Program-made: the position numbers and the translations under genes
In this document: positions 1 through 10,745 of the stretch, piece after piece
Numbering within the stretch: the first letter of the stretch is position 1
How the letters are laid out: each line of letters begins with the position of its first letter
Assembly: GCA_009823505.1 (NCBI GenBank)
Contig: VZQC01003035.1
Location: 3,459,452 to 3,523,451 of the forward strand
Reading direction: 5' to 3'
Source: Rhizomys pruinosus
Lineage: Eukaryota; Chordata; Mammalia; Rodentia; Spalacidae
Length of the DNA: 64,000 nt
Notes under the pieces: model-generated
Told to the model about the DNA's origin: nothing
The model's input: the letters and a program-made list of their open reading frames with translations, nothing else
Database searches by the model: none

Positions 1-320
1 GTGTTTAACATCACTAATCGTCGTGACTCCCTTCGTCCAGCGAAAGAAGACACAACACGAGAGCGATTTCCTCAGAGCAGTTTATTCGGGCACCTTACAT
101 CCGCTCTCTCCACATCGCAACGTCTCCTACCGGTTCACCACCTATAAGCATTTCACAACCAATCAATTCCACACACGTGGGTCTCAAGGATAGGATATCT
201 CTATGCGGAACGAGGGCTTCAGCAGGGCCAAACCAACTGCATGGAGCGCTCACCCCCGATGGGGTGGGAGGCGGAAACCGGCGCCACCTTTGAGGCACGG
301 CACTTCGCAGCTCCCAAACA
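1..320 (-). mobile_element. Partial class II (ERVK/IAP-like) LTR, antisense, cut by window edge
   Basis: Read on the minus strand the segment starts with TGTTTGGGAG at 320, as an LTR does, and runs through a CpG-rich U3-like part to an AATAAA polyadenylation signal (TTTATT on the plus strand near 81-86), followed by a short pyrimidine-rich R/U5-like part. This layout is that of IAP-type LTRs. The inner end lies outside the window, so a solo LTR cannot be told from the edge of a provirus. The many retained CpGs suggest a fairly recent insertion. It interrupts or abuts the LINE-1 sequence that begins at 321. Family name is inferred. Confidence 0.6.
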
Positions 321-1176
321 CTAACTTCATTAAGGAAATGCAATCAAAACCACTTTAAAGATATCATCTTACTCCAATAAGATGGCTAGAAAACAATGAT
401 AACCAAGTGCTAGAGAGGTGTGGGGAAAGGGGAACACTCATCCACATGTGGTGGGATGTAAACTCATACAGCCACTATGGAAAGCAGTGTGGAGAAGCCT
501 TGGAAGACTTGAAATGAACTTGCCACCTTGACCCAGCATACCACTCCCTAGGCATGTACCCCAAGACTCACCCACCACAAAGCATACATGCACAGACATG
601 TTTATTTTCAGCTCTCTTCACAATAGCAAGGGAGCTGGAAACCAACCCAAATGCCCCTCAACTGATGAGTTGGATAGAGAAAATTGTGGTACATTACACA
701 ATGGAGTTCTATGCATAGTAAAGAAAAACGACCGACATCATGAGCTTTGCAGGAAAATGGCTGGAGCTAGAGGACATCATGCTGAGTGAAGTAACACAGT
801 CCCAGAAAAACAAATGACGAATGGTATCCCTCATCTGTGGATGCTAGTGCCAATTACCTAGTTGTAAGTATTTCTTGTGCACGGCCCCTTGAGCTTTTGT
901 CCAAGCAATTGGGAGTGATGCATATTGGAATCAACAACAACATCAACAACAAGAACAACAGAAAGGACTGCATCAAAGAACTGACTGAAACAGTGAACTT
1001 CTGCTCAAAACAGTCCAACTTCCACATGGAGAATATCGAGAAAGACTGAGAAAGAGATGAAAAGCATGTTTGGCAGAATGCATGAGTTCTGGTGGGGTGG
1101 CGGGATAGGGTGGGGGACATGGGTCTAGATTTGATAAAAAAGTATAGAAATTTAAAAAAAGAAAAAGAAAAACAAA
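321..1176 (+). mobile_element. LINE-1 3' end (end of ORF2 plus 3' UTR), 5' truncated
   Basis: The stretch resembles the end of rodent L1 ORF2: the segments for 'cagccactatggaaagcag' (about 470-488) and 'ctgagtgaagtaacacag' (about 782-799) are typical. A G-rich 3' UTR-like part (1090-1125) and an A-rich tail (1150-1176) follow. The reading frame is broken, so it is a dead copy. Parts of the same 3' end recur in antisense at 51895-52073 and 53083-53486. Confidence 0.75.
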
Positions 1177-1296
1177 GAGTACTTGCTCTTTCAGAGGACC
1201 TGAGTTCAGTTCCCTGTGCTCACATTTAGGAGTTGTAACTCCAGCTCCAGGGGATCTGACACCTGCACACACACACACACTCCTGAATAAAACAAA
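1177..1296 (+). mobile_element. B2/B3-type SINE fragment
   Basis: Lacks the first ~40 bases; the part from the GCTCTT...CAGAGGACC motif to the CCAGCTCCAGGGGATCTGACAC motif is clear, ending in a short CA run. Confidence 0.6.
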
Positions 1297-1502
1297 ATTT
1301 CCGAATAGGCTGAGGAAAGAGCCAGAGGTGTTGAAGAGGTAAGAACCAGGCCCCGATGTCTACTAGAGGAACGAGTGATCCCTGAAAAGGGTTCCTTTCT
1401 TCTGTAAGGAAGGGCTAGAAAACAGCAAGGGGATGAGCACCCCAAAGGAAACCTCCAGAGGCGATGCCCCACCTGAGTCACTTGTAAGTAAAATGCCCTC
1501 CA

Positions 1503-1650
1503 TATCCAGGCATGGTAGCACACACCTTAAATCCTAGTTCTCCAGAGACAGAGGCAGACAGATCCTTGTGAGTTCAAAGCCAACCTGATCTTCATAGTGA
1601 ATTCCAGGTCAGCCAGGGCTGCATAGTGAGCCCTTGTCCTTAAATAAAGA
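1503..1650 (+). mobile_element. B1 SINE, diverged
   Basis: Complete B1 body with many substitutions and a degenerate A-rich tail (TAAATAAAGAAA). Confidence 0.7.
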
Positions 1651-2482
1651 AATGCACTATGTCCCCTCCACAGGTTCACGTGTTGACCACTGGAGCTTGA
1701 GAAGGTGGATGAACGAGTCACTGAGGTCACATCTGGCATCCAGTCCCCCTTCCTCACTCTGCCTCTTGTTTGTCTTGAGATGAACAGCCTCCTCCACAGA
1801 GTCCTACCACTATGATGTCTTGCCTATCATAGCCTGAAAGTCAGTGGAGCCATGGACTGAACAGAAATCTCTGCAGCCATGGGTTAAATTGAGTTTTTCC
1901 TCTCTTAAGCTGTTCTCTCTGGTATTTTGGTCCCAACTACGCAAAAATAATTGATATACAGGTTTGACTTCCATGTTACTAGAAGTATCATCGGTGCTTC
2001 ACCAGACACCATGACCATTCTGATACACAAACAGAGAGGCTTTATTTTGAGATTATTTTTGTCTTCTTTGTTTTACTGAGATTTTTAAAAGTGCCAACAT
2101 CCTGTAATCCATTCTCTCCATAGCACTGCCTACAAGCTTAATAACATCTCTGTTTCTTATAATTCACTGGATTCCTTGTTGTGGGCTGTGGGCATGAGGT
2201 TGACATGTTTCCACGGTGGGAGTATATTGCTCAATGATTAGTGTGTTGACTTTGGATTACATGTTGAGATCTGACATCAATGTGCAAAATAAGGAAGAAA
2301 CACCATTGACAGAGAAGAATAAGTTTGGATAATGATGTTCCAAAGGGAGGGACTCAGACCTGTCTGCTCCTTATTGCCAAAAGAGGTGGCACCACACACT
2401 GCTTCCTGTTTTCTTTTTGATAACTATCACCTGATTAGATAGAAGGGAACAGTGACAATTTAAGGTGGTTTAGGCCTGGGCC
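1651..2482. other. No recognised feature
   Basis: Mixed-composition sequence without a convincing open reading frame, RNA gene or repeat I can name. Confidence 0.5.
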
Positions 2483-2640
2483 ATTATTATTATTATTATT
2501 ATTATTATTGACAGGGTCTCCCTCTAGCCCCAGGTAGCCTGGAACTGACTATGTACACCAGGCTGGCCTTGAGTTCACGGAGATCTGCCTGCCTCTGCCT
2601 CCCAAGTGTGGGACAAAAAGCGTGTGTCACCATACCTGGT
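2483..2640 (-). mobile_element. B1 SINE with (ATT)n at its tail end
   Basis: Antisense B1 (from GACAGGGTCTCC to CACCATACCTGG) preceded by a run of nine ATT units (2483-2509) in the place of its A tail. Confidence 0.75.
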
Positions 2641-2642
2641 TC

Positions 2643-2647
2643 GAAGA

Positions 2648-2678
<31 letters not shown>

Positions 2679-2839
2679 TTGTATTTTTGAGACAGGGTCT
2701 CCCTTTTTTTACTCCCAGCTGGCCTGGAGCTCACTCTGTAGACCAGGCTGGCCTTGAACTCACAGAGACCCACCTGCCTCTGCCTCCCAAGTGCTAGGAT
2801 TAAAGGCGTGGGCCACCATGCCCGGCTCAAAGACATTAT
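2643..2839 (-). mobile_element. B1 SINE with target-site duplication and (ATT)n
   Basis: A second antisense B1 (about 2683-2827). The sequence AAGACATTATT flanks it on both sides (2644-2654 and 2830-2840), and the left copy has expanded into an ATT repeat, so the microsatellite grew out of the target duplication. Confidence 0.75.
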
Positions 2840-2840
2840 T

Positions 2841-3336
2841 TTTAAAATAGTTTATTTCCACAATCAATCCTAAATTCTTTAGACATTCTGGGAGAAATTA
2901 TGAAAACAGGAGAAAATATGAAAATGTTTGACAGGTTAAATGTTTAATCCTATGAAAACCATTTTGTTCATTAAGTTATGAATTCCTAATAAGGTAATGG
3001 ACATGTAAACTTGCAAATGACAAATCTCTTTAAAGGAGGCCATTCTCTGGCTTAGATGTCCCACTTGCACCACTGTCCTTAAGGGAGAGGAGTGCTTTGT
3101 TCTTCTCACCTCTCAGGAAGTGTGATTAATTTCTCAGAGGACTGGCTCCTCCCACAATCGCTGCTAGTGGACAGTGAGAAATTTACACCAGATCAAGCTT
3201 AGGATGAGGTCCAGGCTCTGAGCTTGGTCTAAGCTCTGGGAATCTGCACCTGTCTATAAGGTTTGCCCTGTTAGAGAGTTCCAGGTTCAATCAAGTTCAT
3301 GGCCAATTTACTAATGAACCAAAGAAAAGAATACTA
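2841..3336. other. No recognised feature
   Basis: AT-rich then mixed sequence; nothing I can support as a gene or repeat. Confidence 0.5.
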
Positions 3337-3646
3337 AGGCTGGGGAGAGGACTTAGTGGGTAAGAACGTGTGCTGGGCAAGTGTGAGGACCTGAGTTCAG
3401 CACCCTGGTAAAATGCTGGGCAAGGCTGCATGTGCCTGGAACCCCAGGCCTGTGGGAGGCAGAGGTAGGAGGATTGCTGGTGCTTGCCAGATGCCAACCT
3501 AGCTTCAGGATCATTGAGATACCCTGTCTCAAGGGACTAGGGTGCAGAAAGTGAGAGCAAGGGACCCGATGTCCTTCTCTGGGCTCCATGTGCACATGGG
3601 TGCACATATCCACACATATGTGTGTGCACACCACAGCTAATCATAT

Positions 3647-3693
<47 letters not shown>
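3337..3693 (+). mobile_element. B4-like SINE (tRNA-like head plus B1-like body) with (CA)n tail
   Basis: A tRNA-derived head (GGCTGGGGAGAGGACTTAGTGGGTAA) is followed by a B1-like middle (TGTGGGAGGCAGAGGTAGGAGGATTG) and an end rich in CACATG. It closes in a (CA) run of about 23 units at 3647-3693. Confidence 0.6.
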
Positions 3694-3697
<4 letters not shown>

Positions 3698-3756
3698 CAC
3701 TAAAGGGAGAAAGTCTTCTGTAAGGATGGAACTCTTTTTCTTCCTCCTATAGACAT

Positions 3757-3978
3757 CAGGGTGTGGAGGACTGGCTCAACAGTTAAGAACACTGGCTGCT
3801 CTTGCAGAGGACTCAGATTTGATTCCTAGCATTTACATGGTAGCTAATAACCAGCCATAACTCCTGTTCCAGGGGATCAAATGCCATTTTCTGACCTCAA
3901 TGGGCATTGCACAACACAGGTGCACTTGCATCCATGCAAACAATACACTCATGCACATCAAATAAAAAAATAAATTTT
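3757..3978 (+). mobile_element. B2/B3 SINE
   Basis: Near full length but diverged; ends in AATAAAAAAATAAA. Confidence 0.7.
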
Positions 3979-3982
3979 TTTT

Positions 3983-4160
3983 GGGCTGGGTGTAGTGGTG
4001 CACACCTTTAATCTCAGCACTTGGGAGGCAGAGGAAGGCAGTTCTCTGTGAGTTCAGAGCCAGCCTGGTCTACCGAGCGAGCTTCAGGCCAGCTGGGACT
4101 AAATGGAGGCCCTGTCTCAAATACAGCATAATAAATAAATAAATAAATAAATAAATAAAT
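3983..4160 (+). mobile_element. B1 SINE with (AAAT)n tail
   Basis: B1 body 3983-4120; the tail has become (AAAT)n. Another B1 follows directly. Confidence 0.8.
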
Positions 4161-4322
4161 GCCAGGCGTGGTGGCGCACGCCTTTAATCCTAGCACTTGG
4201 GAGGCAGAGGCAGGCAGATCTTTGTGAGTTCAAGGCCAGCCTGGTCTACAGAGTGAGTTCCAGGACAGCTGGGGCTACAGGGAGACCCTGTCTCAAAAAG
4301 ACAAAGAATAAATAAATAAAAT
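4161..4322 (+). mobile_element. B1 SINE, young type
   Basis: Starts GCCAGGCGTGGTGGCGCACGC, close to the commonest B1 form in this window, and inserts in the tail of the preceding B1. Confidence 0.85.
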
Positions 4323-4329
4323 TTTTTTA

Positions 4330-4865
4330 GCAAAGAGAGAGAAACTCAAATTTTGTTTCCAGAATGTCTCAACAGCCAATGGTATTTTATCCCGAGTCCT
4401 TGTATGTTATGCCAACAAGACAGTAGGAATTTTTTTTTTGAGACAGTGTCTCCCTTTAGTCCCAGCTGGCCTGGAGCTCGCTCTGTAGACCAGGCTGGCC
4501 TTGAACTCACAGAGATCCACCTGCCTCTGCCTCCCAAGTGCTGAAATTAAAGGCATGTACCACCACAATGCCCAGCACTAAAGATGGTTCTTAGCCACCA
4601 TGTGGATGCTGGGAATCGAACCGGGGTCCTCTGCAAGAGCAGTTAGTGCTCTTAACTGCTGAACCATCTCTCCAGCCCAGACAGTAGGATGTTTTGTCAC
4701 TGGGGCCCAAAGGAAAAGACCTTTTGAGTTCTGTGTCTCTGATTGAATCTAGGCAAAGGATACTTGGTGTGCGTCGTTCGCTCATCTCAGTTCTCCTACC
4801 CAAACTTCCCCCTGAGCACGAGCTAGCTTTCCATGTTGGCATGCATGGCCTATCTCTAAGATGGT
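4330..4865 (-). repeat. One arm of an unnamed inverted dispersed repeat (split by a SINE)
   Basis: The sequence at 4330-4428 plus 4690-4865, read on the minus strand, matches 5955-6227 on the plus strand at most positions (for example AGAACTGAGATG, GCACACCAAGTATCCTTT and GAAACAAAATTTGA are shared). The arm is interrupted by the composite SINE at 4429-4678. I do not recognise the family. Confidence 0.65.
4418..4689 (-). mobile_element. Composite B2-head/B1 SINE, copy 1, with 11-bp target duplication
   Basis: On the minus strand a B2 head of about 100 nt (4579-4678) runs to 'aagaaccatcttta' and then joins the 5' end of a B1 (4429-4577), which ends in an A tail. AGACAGTAGGA flanks the whole unit at 4418-4428 and 4679-4689, so head and body arrived in one event. 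The same junction recurs at 34797-35076 and 60784-60905. Confidence 0.8.
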
Positions 4866-5721
4866 AACTAATGCTAAACAACAGTCAGTGGTCTTGTCCT
4901 TGGCACCATCAAACATAGTTGTTGTGGGATTAGCCCCCTTCTGCCTACCCCTCAGGGGCTCACCAAAACAAGTTTTCCTCAGAGATGCTTCCTAGTCTGC
5001 ATTCCACATAGGTGTGAGAACACCTCTGTCTGAAGCTGCAGACCCTGAGCACAGGAAGAGCCCAAAAAGCGCAGCCCATGGAAGCCATTAGTGTAGCCTA
5101 CCTGCCTCTGTACAGCCCTCTGAGCATGCCACCCAGATGTCCAGGCTGGCCTCCACAGACTGCAAGGTGGACTCTGTAGTAGGCTGCTTGGGAAGGGGAC
5201 TTGAGCTTCACCTCTCACTGCTCCCCAATGACACCCAAACACTCAGGCCACATACTAATAATATAGATTCCCAATGCAAATTGTGGAAGTATTCAGAAAA
5301 CACCAATCAATATACGCATCACATTAGGCCTGCAGACCTTTGAAGAATTCTTGGACTGCCAGGTTCAGTCAAGTTCATAGCTCAAATTGGAATTTGAATC
5401 GGACACCAGGAAGGGAGTATTCAAGATCTCAGTATTTCTGGGTCTGCACAAAACAGCATAGCAACTGTCAAGTGACAATGAGTTCATCCTCATTGTCAAC
5501 TGATGAGGAATCTTGGTTCTAAACCTAACCCTTATCCACTCATTCACACGTCACTTCATTGAATCAAAAAGAAATTGTTCAAATCTCCCCAAACACTAGA
5601 ATCTTAAGATACCAGCAACAAGTGCCTTAAAAATAGAAGTGTATAATTGCAACGCTGCAGATTTCTTTCCTTGTTCTACTAATTATGATATTCAGAAGTT
5701 TCCATTTCAAGAAATAGACAC

Positions 5722-5723
<2 letters not shown>
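4866..5723. other. No recognised feature
   Basis: Probably unique sequence. The short open frames here have no family resemblance that I can see. Confidence 0.5.

Positions 5724-5766
<43 letters not shown>
5724..5766 (+). repeat. (AG)n microsatellite
   Basis: About 20 uninterrupted AG units. Confidence 0.95.
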
Positions 5767-5770
<4 letters not shown>

Positions 5771-5933
5771 CCCTTGTGGTGGAGTTGGGGAAATGTTTGC
5801 AATGCTTTCTAGAAAGGAGCCCCCGAAATCAGGCGATAGTGACAGCCTGGTTTCTTTCCTTCTGTATTAGTGACTCTCTTCCCATTATCTTGATTATTCT
5901 CATCAAAAGTATTATGGAGGAAATATTCATCTA

Positions 5934-5958
5934 CTCATTCATTCATTCATTCATTCAT
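5934..5958 (+). repeat. (ATTC)n microsatellite
   Basis: Six tandem ATTC units next to the second arm of the inverted repeat. Confidence 0.9.
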
Positions 5959-6227
5959 GGATAGGACACACACGTCACCACATCAGAGCTAGCTCCTGCT
6001 CAAGGAGAAGTTTAGTTAGGAGAACTGAGATGCATAGAGGACGCACACCAAGTATCCTTTTCCCTAGATACAAAGACACAGGACTCAAAAGGTTTTCTTC
6101 TCTGGGCCCCGGTGAAAAACCCTCGTGCTGTCTTGTTGGTGTAACACACGAGGAATCAGCCTGGAAAACACCACTGGCTCTGGAGACATTTTGGAAACAA
6201 AATTTGAATTCCTTTTTCTTTACTAAA
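5955..6227 (+). repeat. Second arm of the unnamed inverted dispersed repeat
   Basis: Partner of 4330-4865 in opposite orientation, about 1.1 kb apart. This arm is uninterrupted, so it shows the pre-insertion state of the other arm. Confidence 0.65.
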
Positions 6228-6335
6228 AATATTTTATTACTTTTATTTAATGTGTATGAGAGTATTGTTTGCATAGATGTAAATGTACCAGTATTGTGTG
6301 ATGCCCCGGGAGGTCAGAAGAGGGCCCCTTATTTA
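6228..6335 (-). mobile_element. B2/B3 SINE, 3' end only
   Basis: Antisense tail and 3' third (TGTGTATGAGAGTATTGTTTGCAT), stopping at AGAGGGCCC where a B1 abuts. Confidence 0.6.
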
Positions 6336-6488
6336 GACTTTTTTTTTTTTTTTGAGACAGGGTTTTACTATATAGCCTTGGATACCTGGAACTCACTATG
6401 TAAACCAGGTTGGCCTTGAACTCACAGAGCTCTGCCTGCCTCTGTGTCCTGAGTGGTAGAATTAAAGGCATGTACCATATATCTGGCC
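6336..6488 (-). mobile_element. B1 SINE, diverged
   Basis: Antisense, 17-T tail complement at 6339, then GAGACAGGGTTTTACTATATAG to the GCATGTACCATATATCTGGCC end. Confidence 0.75.
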
Positions 6489-6904
6489 AGGGGAAATATT
6501 CATGAAAGTCATTTGTTCCAGGATTTCAAACACGTGGCTTGAAATACCAAGTTTCTTGAAACACCTCCACATTTCCCAATGACTCAGTCAGGATGCTCCT
6601 GTCTTCAGTCTGACAGATGATGAACCTGTGCCACACCAAGAAGCTCGTGGAATTTCCCTGAGTCCTTCTTTTGCAGGGCTCAATGGATCTGTGCAACACT
6701 GATTGCCCATGCTAGGAAAATGGCTGAATGGTTTGTGAATTTGCATACTTAAATTACTGTTCGTGTGTGTGTGTGTTGATTAGCCACGTATGTATTAGTT
6801 CTAGGATTCTCTGGTTTCATATATCATAGAGTTCTAAAATATCACATATCAATATTTTATTCAAGTAGAATCTGTTATTTTTAGATTAACAATCTTTCTC
6901 TCTC
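6489..6904. other. No recognised feature
   Basis: AT-rich; one short (GT) run near 6762-6775. Confidence 0.5.
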
Positions 6905-7114
6905 TTTCTATTTTATATGTATGAGTGTTTTGTCTGCATGTATGTAAGTGTACCATGTACATGCAATCCCTGCAAATGTCAAAAGATGGCATCAGATGCC
7001 CTGGATTTGGAGTTCCAGGTGGTTGCTAGACACCAAGTGAGCGCTGGGAACTAAACCCTGGTCCTCTGCAAGTACAGGCAGTGCTCTTAATCACTGAACC
7101 ATCTCTCCAGCCCC
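6905..7114 (-). mobile_element. B2/B3 SINE, old copy
   Basis: Nearly complete antisense copy ending in CCATCTCTCCAGCCCC; heavily substituted. Confidence 0.7.
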
Positions 7115-8332
7115 TCAATGGTTATCTTTTGGTGAAGCCTATCCACAGCAAGAACACTGCTGGTAGAGCCAAAGGTGCTGTCTCCTGAGCACGTGGGAAC
7201 AGGGTGGTGGGAAGTGACGAGTGACTGAAAGCCTGGCCTAGATGCAGACCTCCTCAGACACCTTTAAGATCTCAATATTCTGGGAGGGTTAAAAGAGGGA
7301 AGCTCCTCCTCTGTACCTTAACCCTTTACCCTTACTGTGTGACAGAGACAGTAGAACCCCTACCTCTCCTTCCCCCATAGTCAGTTCTTTCCCTCTTATG
7401 GGCTCACCACAGAGTGTGGCCTGCAGAGTCATTCCTGTGTCCAAATCCTCTCAAGACACTAGGACAGGGGCAAGGACCCATGAAGATGGAGAATCTCATC
7501 TGTAACTTTGCCTCTTGGCAATAAATGACTGTGTTACATACCAGCGAGACCATGGAGAAACACACCTGTATAGGAGAAATTATCTAACATAATTCTGTGC
7601 CAAGTATATAGAACTGATACTTTGTCTAGTAACAGCTGAGTAAGGCTGACACAGACACAGCATCAGAAACAGTAATGTTTCCCCTGCTTAGTCCTCTCAG
7701 CCTATCATTTCTCTGAAGCAGGGAAGATGTTATACCACAACTACAGCACTGCCTGTGGTCATGCAAGGGGAGTGTATACAAGGTACCTGGCACCTGAGGT
7801 GCAGAGTAGAGAGAACAGCACTCTACCTTGACTGGCGAGAGAGGAGGAAGTGTTGAAAGATGAGTCAGACTTCTAGCTGATAGATGGGGAGCTTCCTCTG
7901 CAAATTCTAAGCAGAGGAAACAGGGTGTGGGCAGGGCAGGTGCCAACTGTACCAGAGCAGGGTGCACCCAGTAGAAGACAGGGGAGAAAAGGAGTAAGCA
8001 GGGGCCATGTCATGTCTATGTGGTGTGATAAGATGTCGCCTTGGTGATGGGAACCACACCAAGGGGCAGAGACAGGGAGTGAGATGACCAGATTTGTTCT
8101 GAGTGGATTCTGGGGGGGGGGGAGTGGAACTGGATTTCATTAGTCCTGTGCAGAAAAATGAGTGCCTAGAGCATCACTGTGCCATAGGAATGAAACTCAC
8201 ACCACATTCATGATCTCAAATGGCTTTATAAACATATGTAAATATATAGCAATATTAAAGTGCTGCACGGTATGTTTTATACTCTTTCCACTAATGCTCT
8301 CATGTGGGGTGTCTATATTTTCAGCTTACTTC
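7115..8332. other. No recognised gene or repeat
   Basis: 1.2 kb of mixed sequence with short chance open frames on the minus strand (7626-8140). None has a recognisable domain. A run of ten G sits at 8112-8121. Confidence 0.5.
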
Positions 8333-8492
8333 ATTTTTTTTTTTTTTTTGTCTTTTGAGACAGGGTCTCTCTGTAGCCCCAGCTGTCCTGGAACTCACTC
8401 TGTAGACCAGGCTGGCCTTGAACTCACAAAGATCCACCTGTCGCTGCCTCCCAAGTGCTAGGATTAAAGGCATGCACTCACCACACCTGGCT
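8333..8492 (-). mobile_element. B1 SINE with target duplication
   Basis: Antisense B1 flanked by GCTTACTTCA at about 8323-8332 and 8496-8505. Confidence 0.85.
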
Positions 8493-8505
8493 TCGGCTTA
8501 CTTCA

Positions 8506-9040
8506 AACTCATTACTTGAATGCTAAGGATTCAGCAGTCCCCAGTCTTGGATGGCATAGGTCTAGAGTAAGCTGAAGGCAAAGGAAGAGAAAGGGACATA
8601 TTTGTGGCCATATATGAGATTTGCAACTGAGAAGTTGGATCTAGAGGATAACAGAAAGTGAGGGATGGAAGACGAATCTGTGCTTAAAAAAAATGAGGAG
8701 GAATGTGGATGGGCCCACGGAGCTGGTGGATCACAGAGCTGGGCGACCGTTCTCTGACTGCCTATCCCTCACTGTAAAGCCAAGCCTCTGGTGGCAGAGT
8801 TTCCACTTGGGATCACATGGGACATCCCTGAGGAAATTTAAAAACTTACACCTGGATTCCACATGAGGAAAATTCATCAGCTGTGCCGGGTTGTGGCCTG
8901 GGCATTGGGATTTGGAATACAGCCAGGTCTGAGAGCCTTTTTATTGGGCCATGCAACTTTGGAGACCAGGCTGATCACCCCAACATAACCCCACAACTTC
9001 CTACAACTTCCTGATTGAATTCACAATATTTTCTCTCTCT
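8506..9040. other. No recognised feature
   Basis: No open frame or repeat that I can support. Confidence 0.5.
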
Positions 9041-9182
9041 CTTTTTTTTTTTTTTTGTCTCCCTGTAGTCCCAGCTGTCCTGGAACTCACTCTGTAGACC
9101 AGGCTGGCTTTGAACTCACAGATATCTGCCTGCCTCTGCCTCCCAAGTGCTGGGATTAAAAGTGTGGGCCACCATGCCTAGC
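9041..9182 (-). mobile_element. B1 SINE
   Basis: Antisense with T-rich start (9042-9056) and CACCATGCCTAGC end. Confidence 0.85.
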
Positions 9183-9198
9183 TTTCTCTTGTATTCTT

Positions 9199-9453
9199 TT
9201 TTTTTAATGAATTTTAAAAATTTTATTTATTTTTGTATGTGTATGAATGTACTGTCTGCATGTAGGTTTGTGCACCTGTGTCGTGCAATGCCGTGGAGGT
9301 CAGAAGATGGTGTCTGATTCCCCTGGAACTGGAGTTCTCCTGGAATTGGAGTTACAGATGGTTCTCAGCCACCATGTGGGTGCTAGGGATCAAACCCAGG
9401 TCCTCTGCAAGAGCAGTCGGTGCTCTTAACCGCTAGGCCATCTCTCCAGCCCC
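9199..9453 (-). mobile_element. B2 SINE of the duplicated subfamily, with target duplication
   Basis: Antisense full-length copy. TTCTCTTGTATTCTT flanks it (9184-9198 and 9454-9468). It carries the paired GGAACTGGAGTTCTC/CTGGAATTGGAGTT motifs that mark the 17-bp internal duplication. Confidence 0.9.
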
Positions 9454-9578
9454 TTCTCTTGTATTCTTGTACTTATGTGTATAACTTTCTTTTTAAAACT
9501 CTACTATAAATACATACTATCTTTAGTACAGTTATTAACGTATCAGATGTTTAGGCACCATCAAATTTACCATATCTT

Positions 9579-9720
9579 GGCCAGGCATGGCAGTGGATGC
9601 CTTTAACTCCAACACTCAGGAGTCAGTGACAGGTGGATCTCTGTGAGACTGAGACCAGCCTGGACTACAGAGCAAGTTCCATGCCAACAGGGGCTACAGG
9701 AGACCCTGTCTCAAAAAAAT
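9579..9720 (+). mobile_element. B1 SINE, diverged
   Basis: Sense B1 ending TCTCAAAAAAAT. Confidence 0.75.
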
Positions 9721-10476
9721 ATTTTCAGTATATGGAGTTCAGATGTGGAAAAATGCAGAATTTTTGGTTGAGGGTCTTCACTCTGTGGCCTAAATATGAT
9801 CTTACTGGCAATGTTTTGATGTAGAAAAAATGTTAGTATGAGTTTACCTTAGGAACTTAATAAAACTGAGTTGACTTAGTTGCGGCTAGGAGCTGGTTGG
9901 ATTCTCAGAAACTATTTATTGACTGGCTCAGCTGGTAAATCCACAGACGGGAAAGGTCAGGGACACTCTGTCAGCGGTGGGAATTTCCAGCTTCCCTACG
10001 GTCTCCACCCATCTCAGAACATGAAAAGGCATCCTTGCTATTGCAGCAGAATTCTTTCCATTTCTCGGGAGTCACTTTGCCTAGACACCTGCACTGTCTT
10101 TCTTTTCTGTGACCTGATGCTTCTCTGCCAGAAGAGTCTTCGCAACTGTGCTTCTGCTAATAATCCCCCCTCAGAGGAAGGAAGACAAGAGCAAAGGGGA
10201 GGGCCAAGGCACCAGGACCCTGAGAGCTGCAGGATGCACTTGCTGGTATCTGTGAGCAACTTTCAGGGACAAGGAATAGCCTGGTGTGCTGCCTTCCTTC
10301 CTGAGACTAGGCATGTCCAATGGGGCGTGGCAGGCTAGGCACAGCATAGAAACCAGCCCAGTAGTCTCAAACTCTGCTCGGATGCCCCTTGTCCCACTGC
10401 TGAGGAGGCTGTTGATCCCAGAGTCTGAGTCTCTCAGCAGCGGGCACTGAATGAAACCATAGAAATCTGTGGCAGT
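9721..10476. other. No recognised feature; open frame of 152 codons
   Basis: An open frame at 9880-10338 (+) has no recognisable domain, no conserved motif and no splice context, so I treat it as chance. Confidence 0.45.
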
Positions 10477-10730
10477 GGGGCTGGAGAGATGGCCTAGCAG
10501 TTAAGAGCGCCGACTGCTCTTGCAGAGGACCCGGGTTCGATCCCCAGCACCCACATGGCGGCCGAGAACTGTCTGAAACTCCAGTTCCAGGAGAACTCCA
10601 GCTCCAGGGGAATCCGAGACCCTCTTCTGACCTCCGCGGCATTGCACGACACGGGTGCACAAACTTGCATGCAGACAGTACATTCATACACATACAGAAA
10701 TAAATAATAATAAAAAAAAATTAAAAAAAA
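10477..10730 (+). mobile_element. B2 SINE, duplicated subfamily, with target duplication
   Basis: Full length from GGGGCTGGAGAGATGG to an A-rich tail. AGAAATCTRTGGCAG flanks it (10461-10475 and 10731-10745, R differing between copies). CpGs in GCGCCGACTG and CCGCGGCATTG are retained, a sign of youth. Confidence 0.92.
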
Positions 10731-10745
10731 AGAAATCTATGGCAG

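Noticed and set aside
10477..10560. tRNA gene at the start of B2 elements
   Set aside because: The tRNA-like head with A and B boxes is the SINE promoter; every copy continues into the B2 body and tail.
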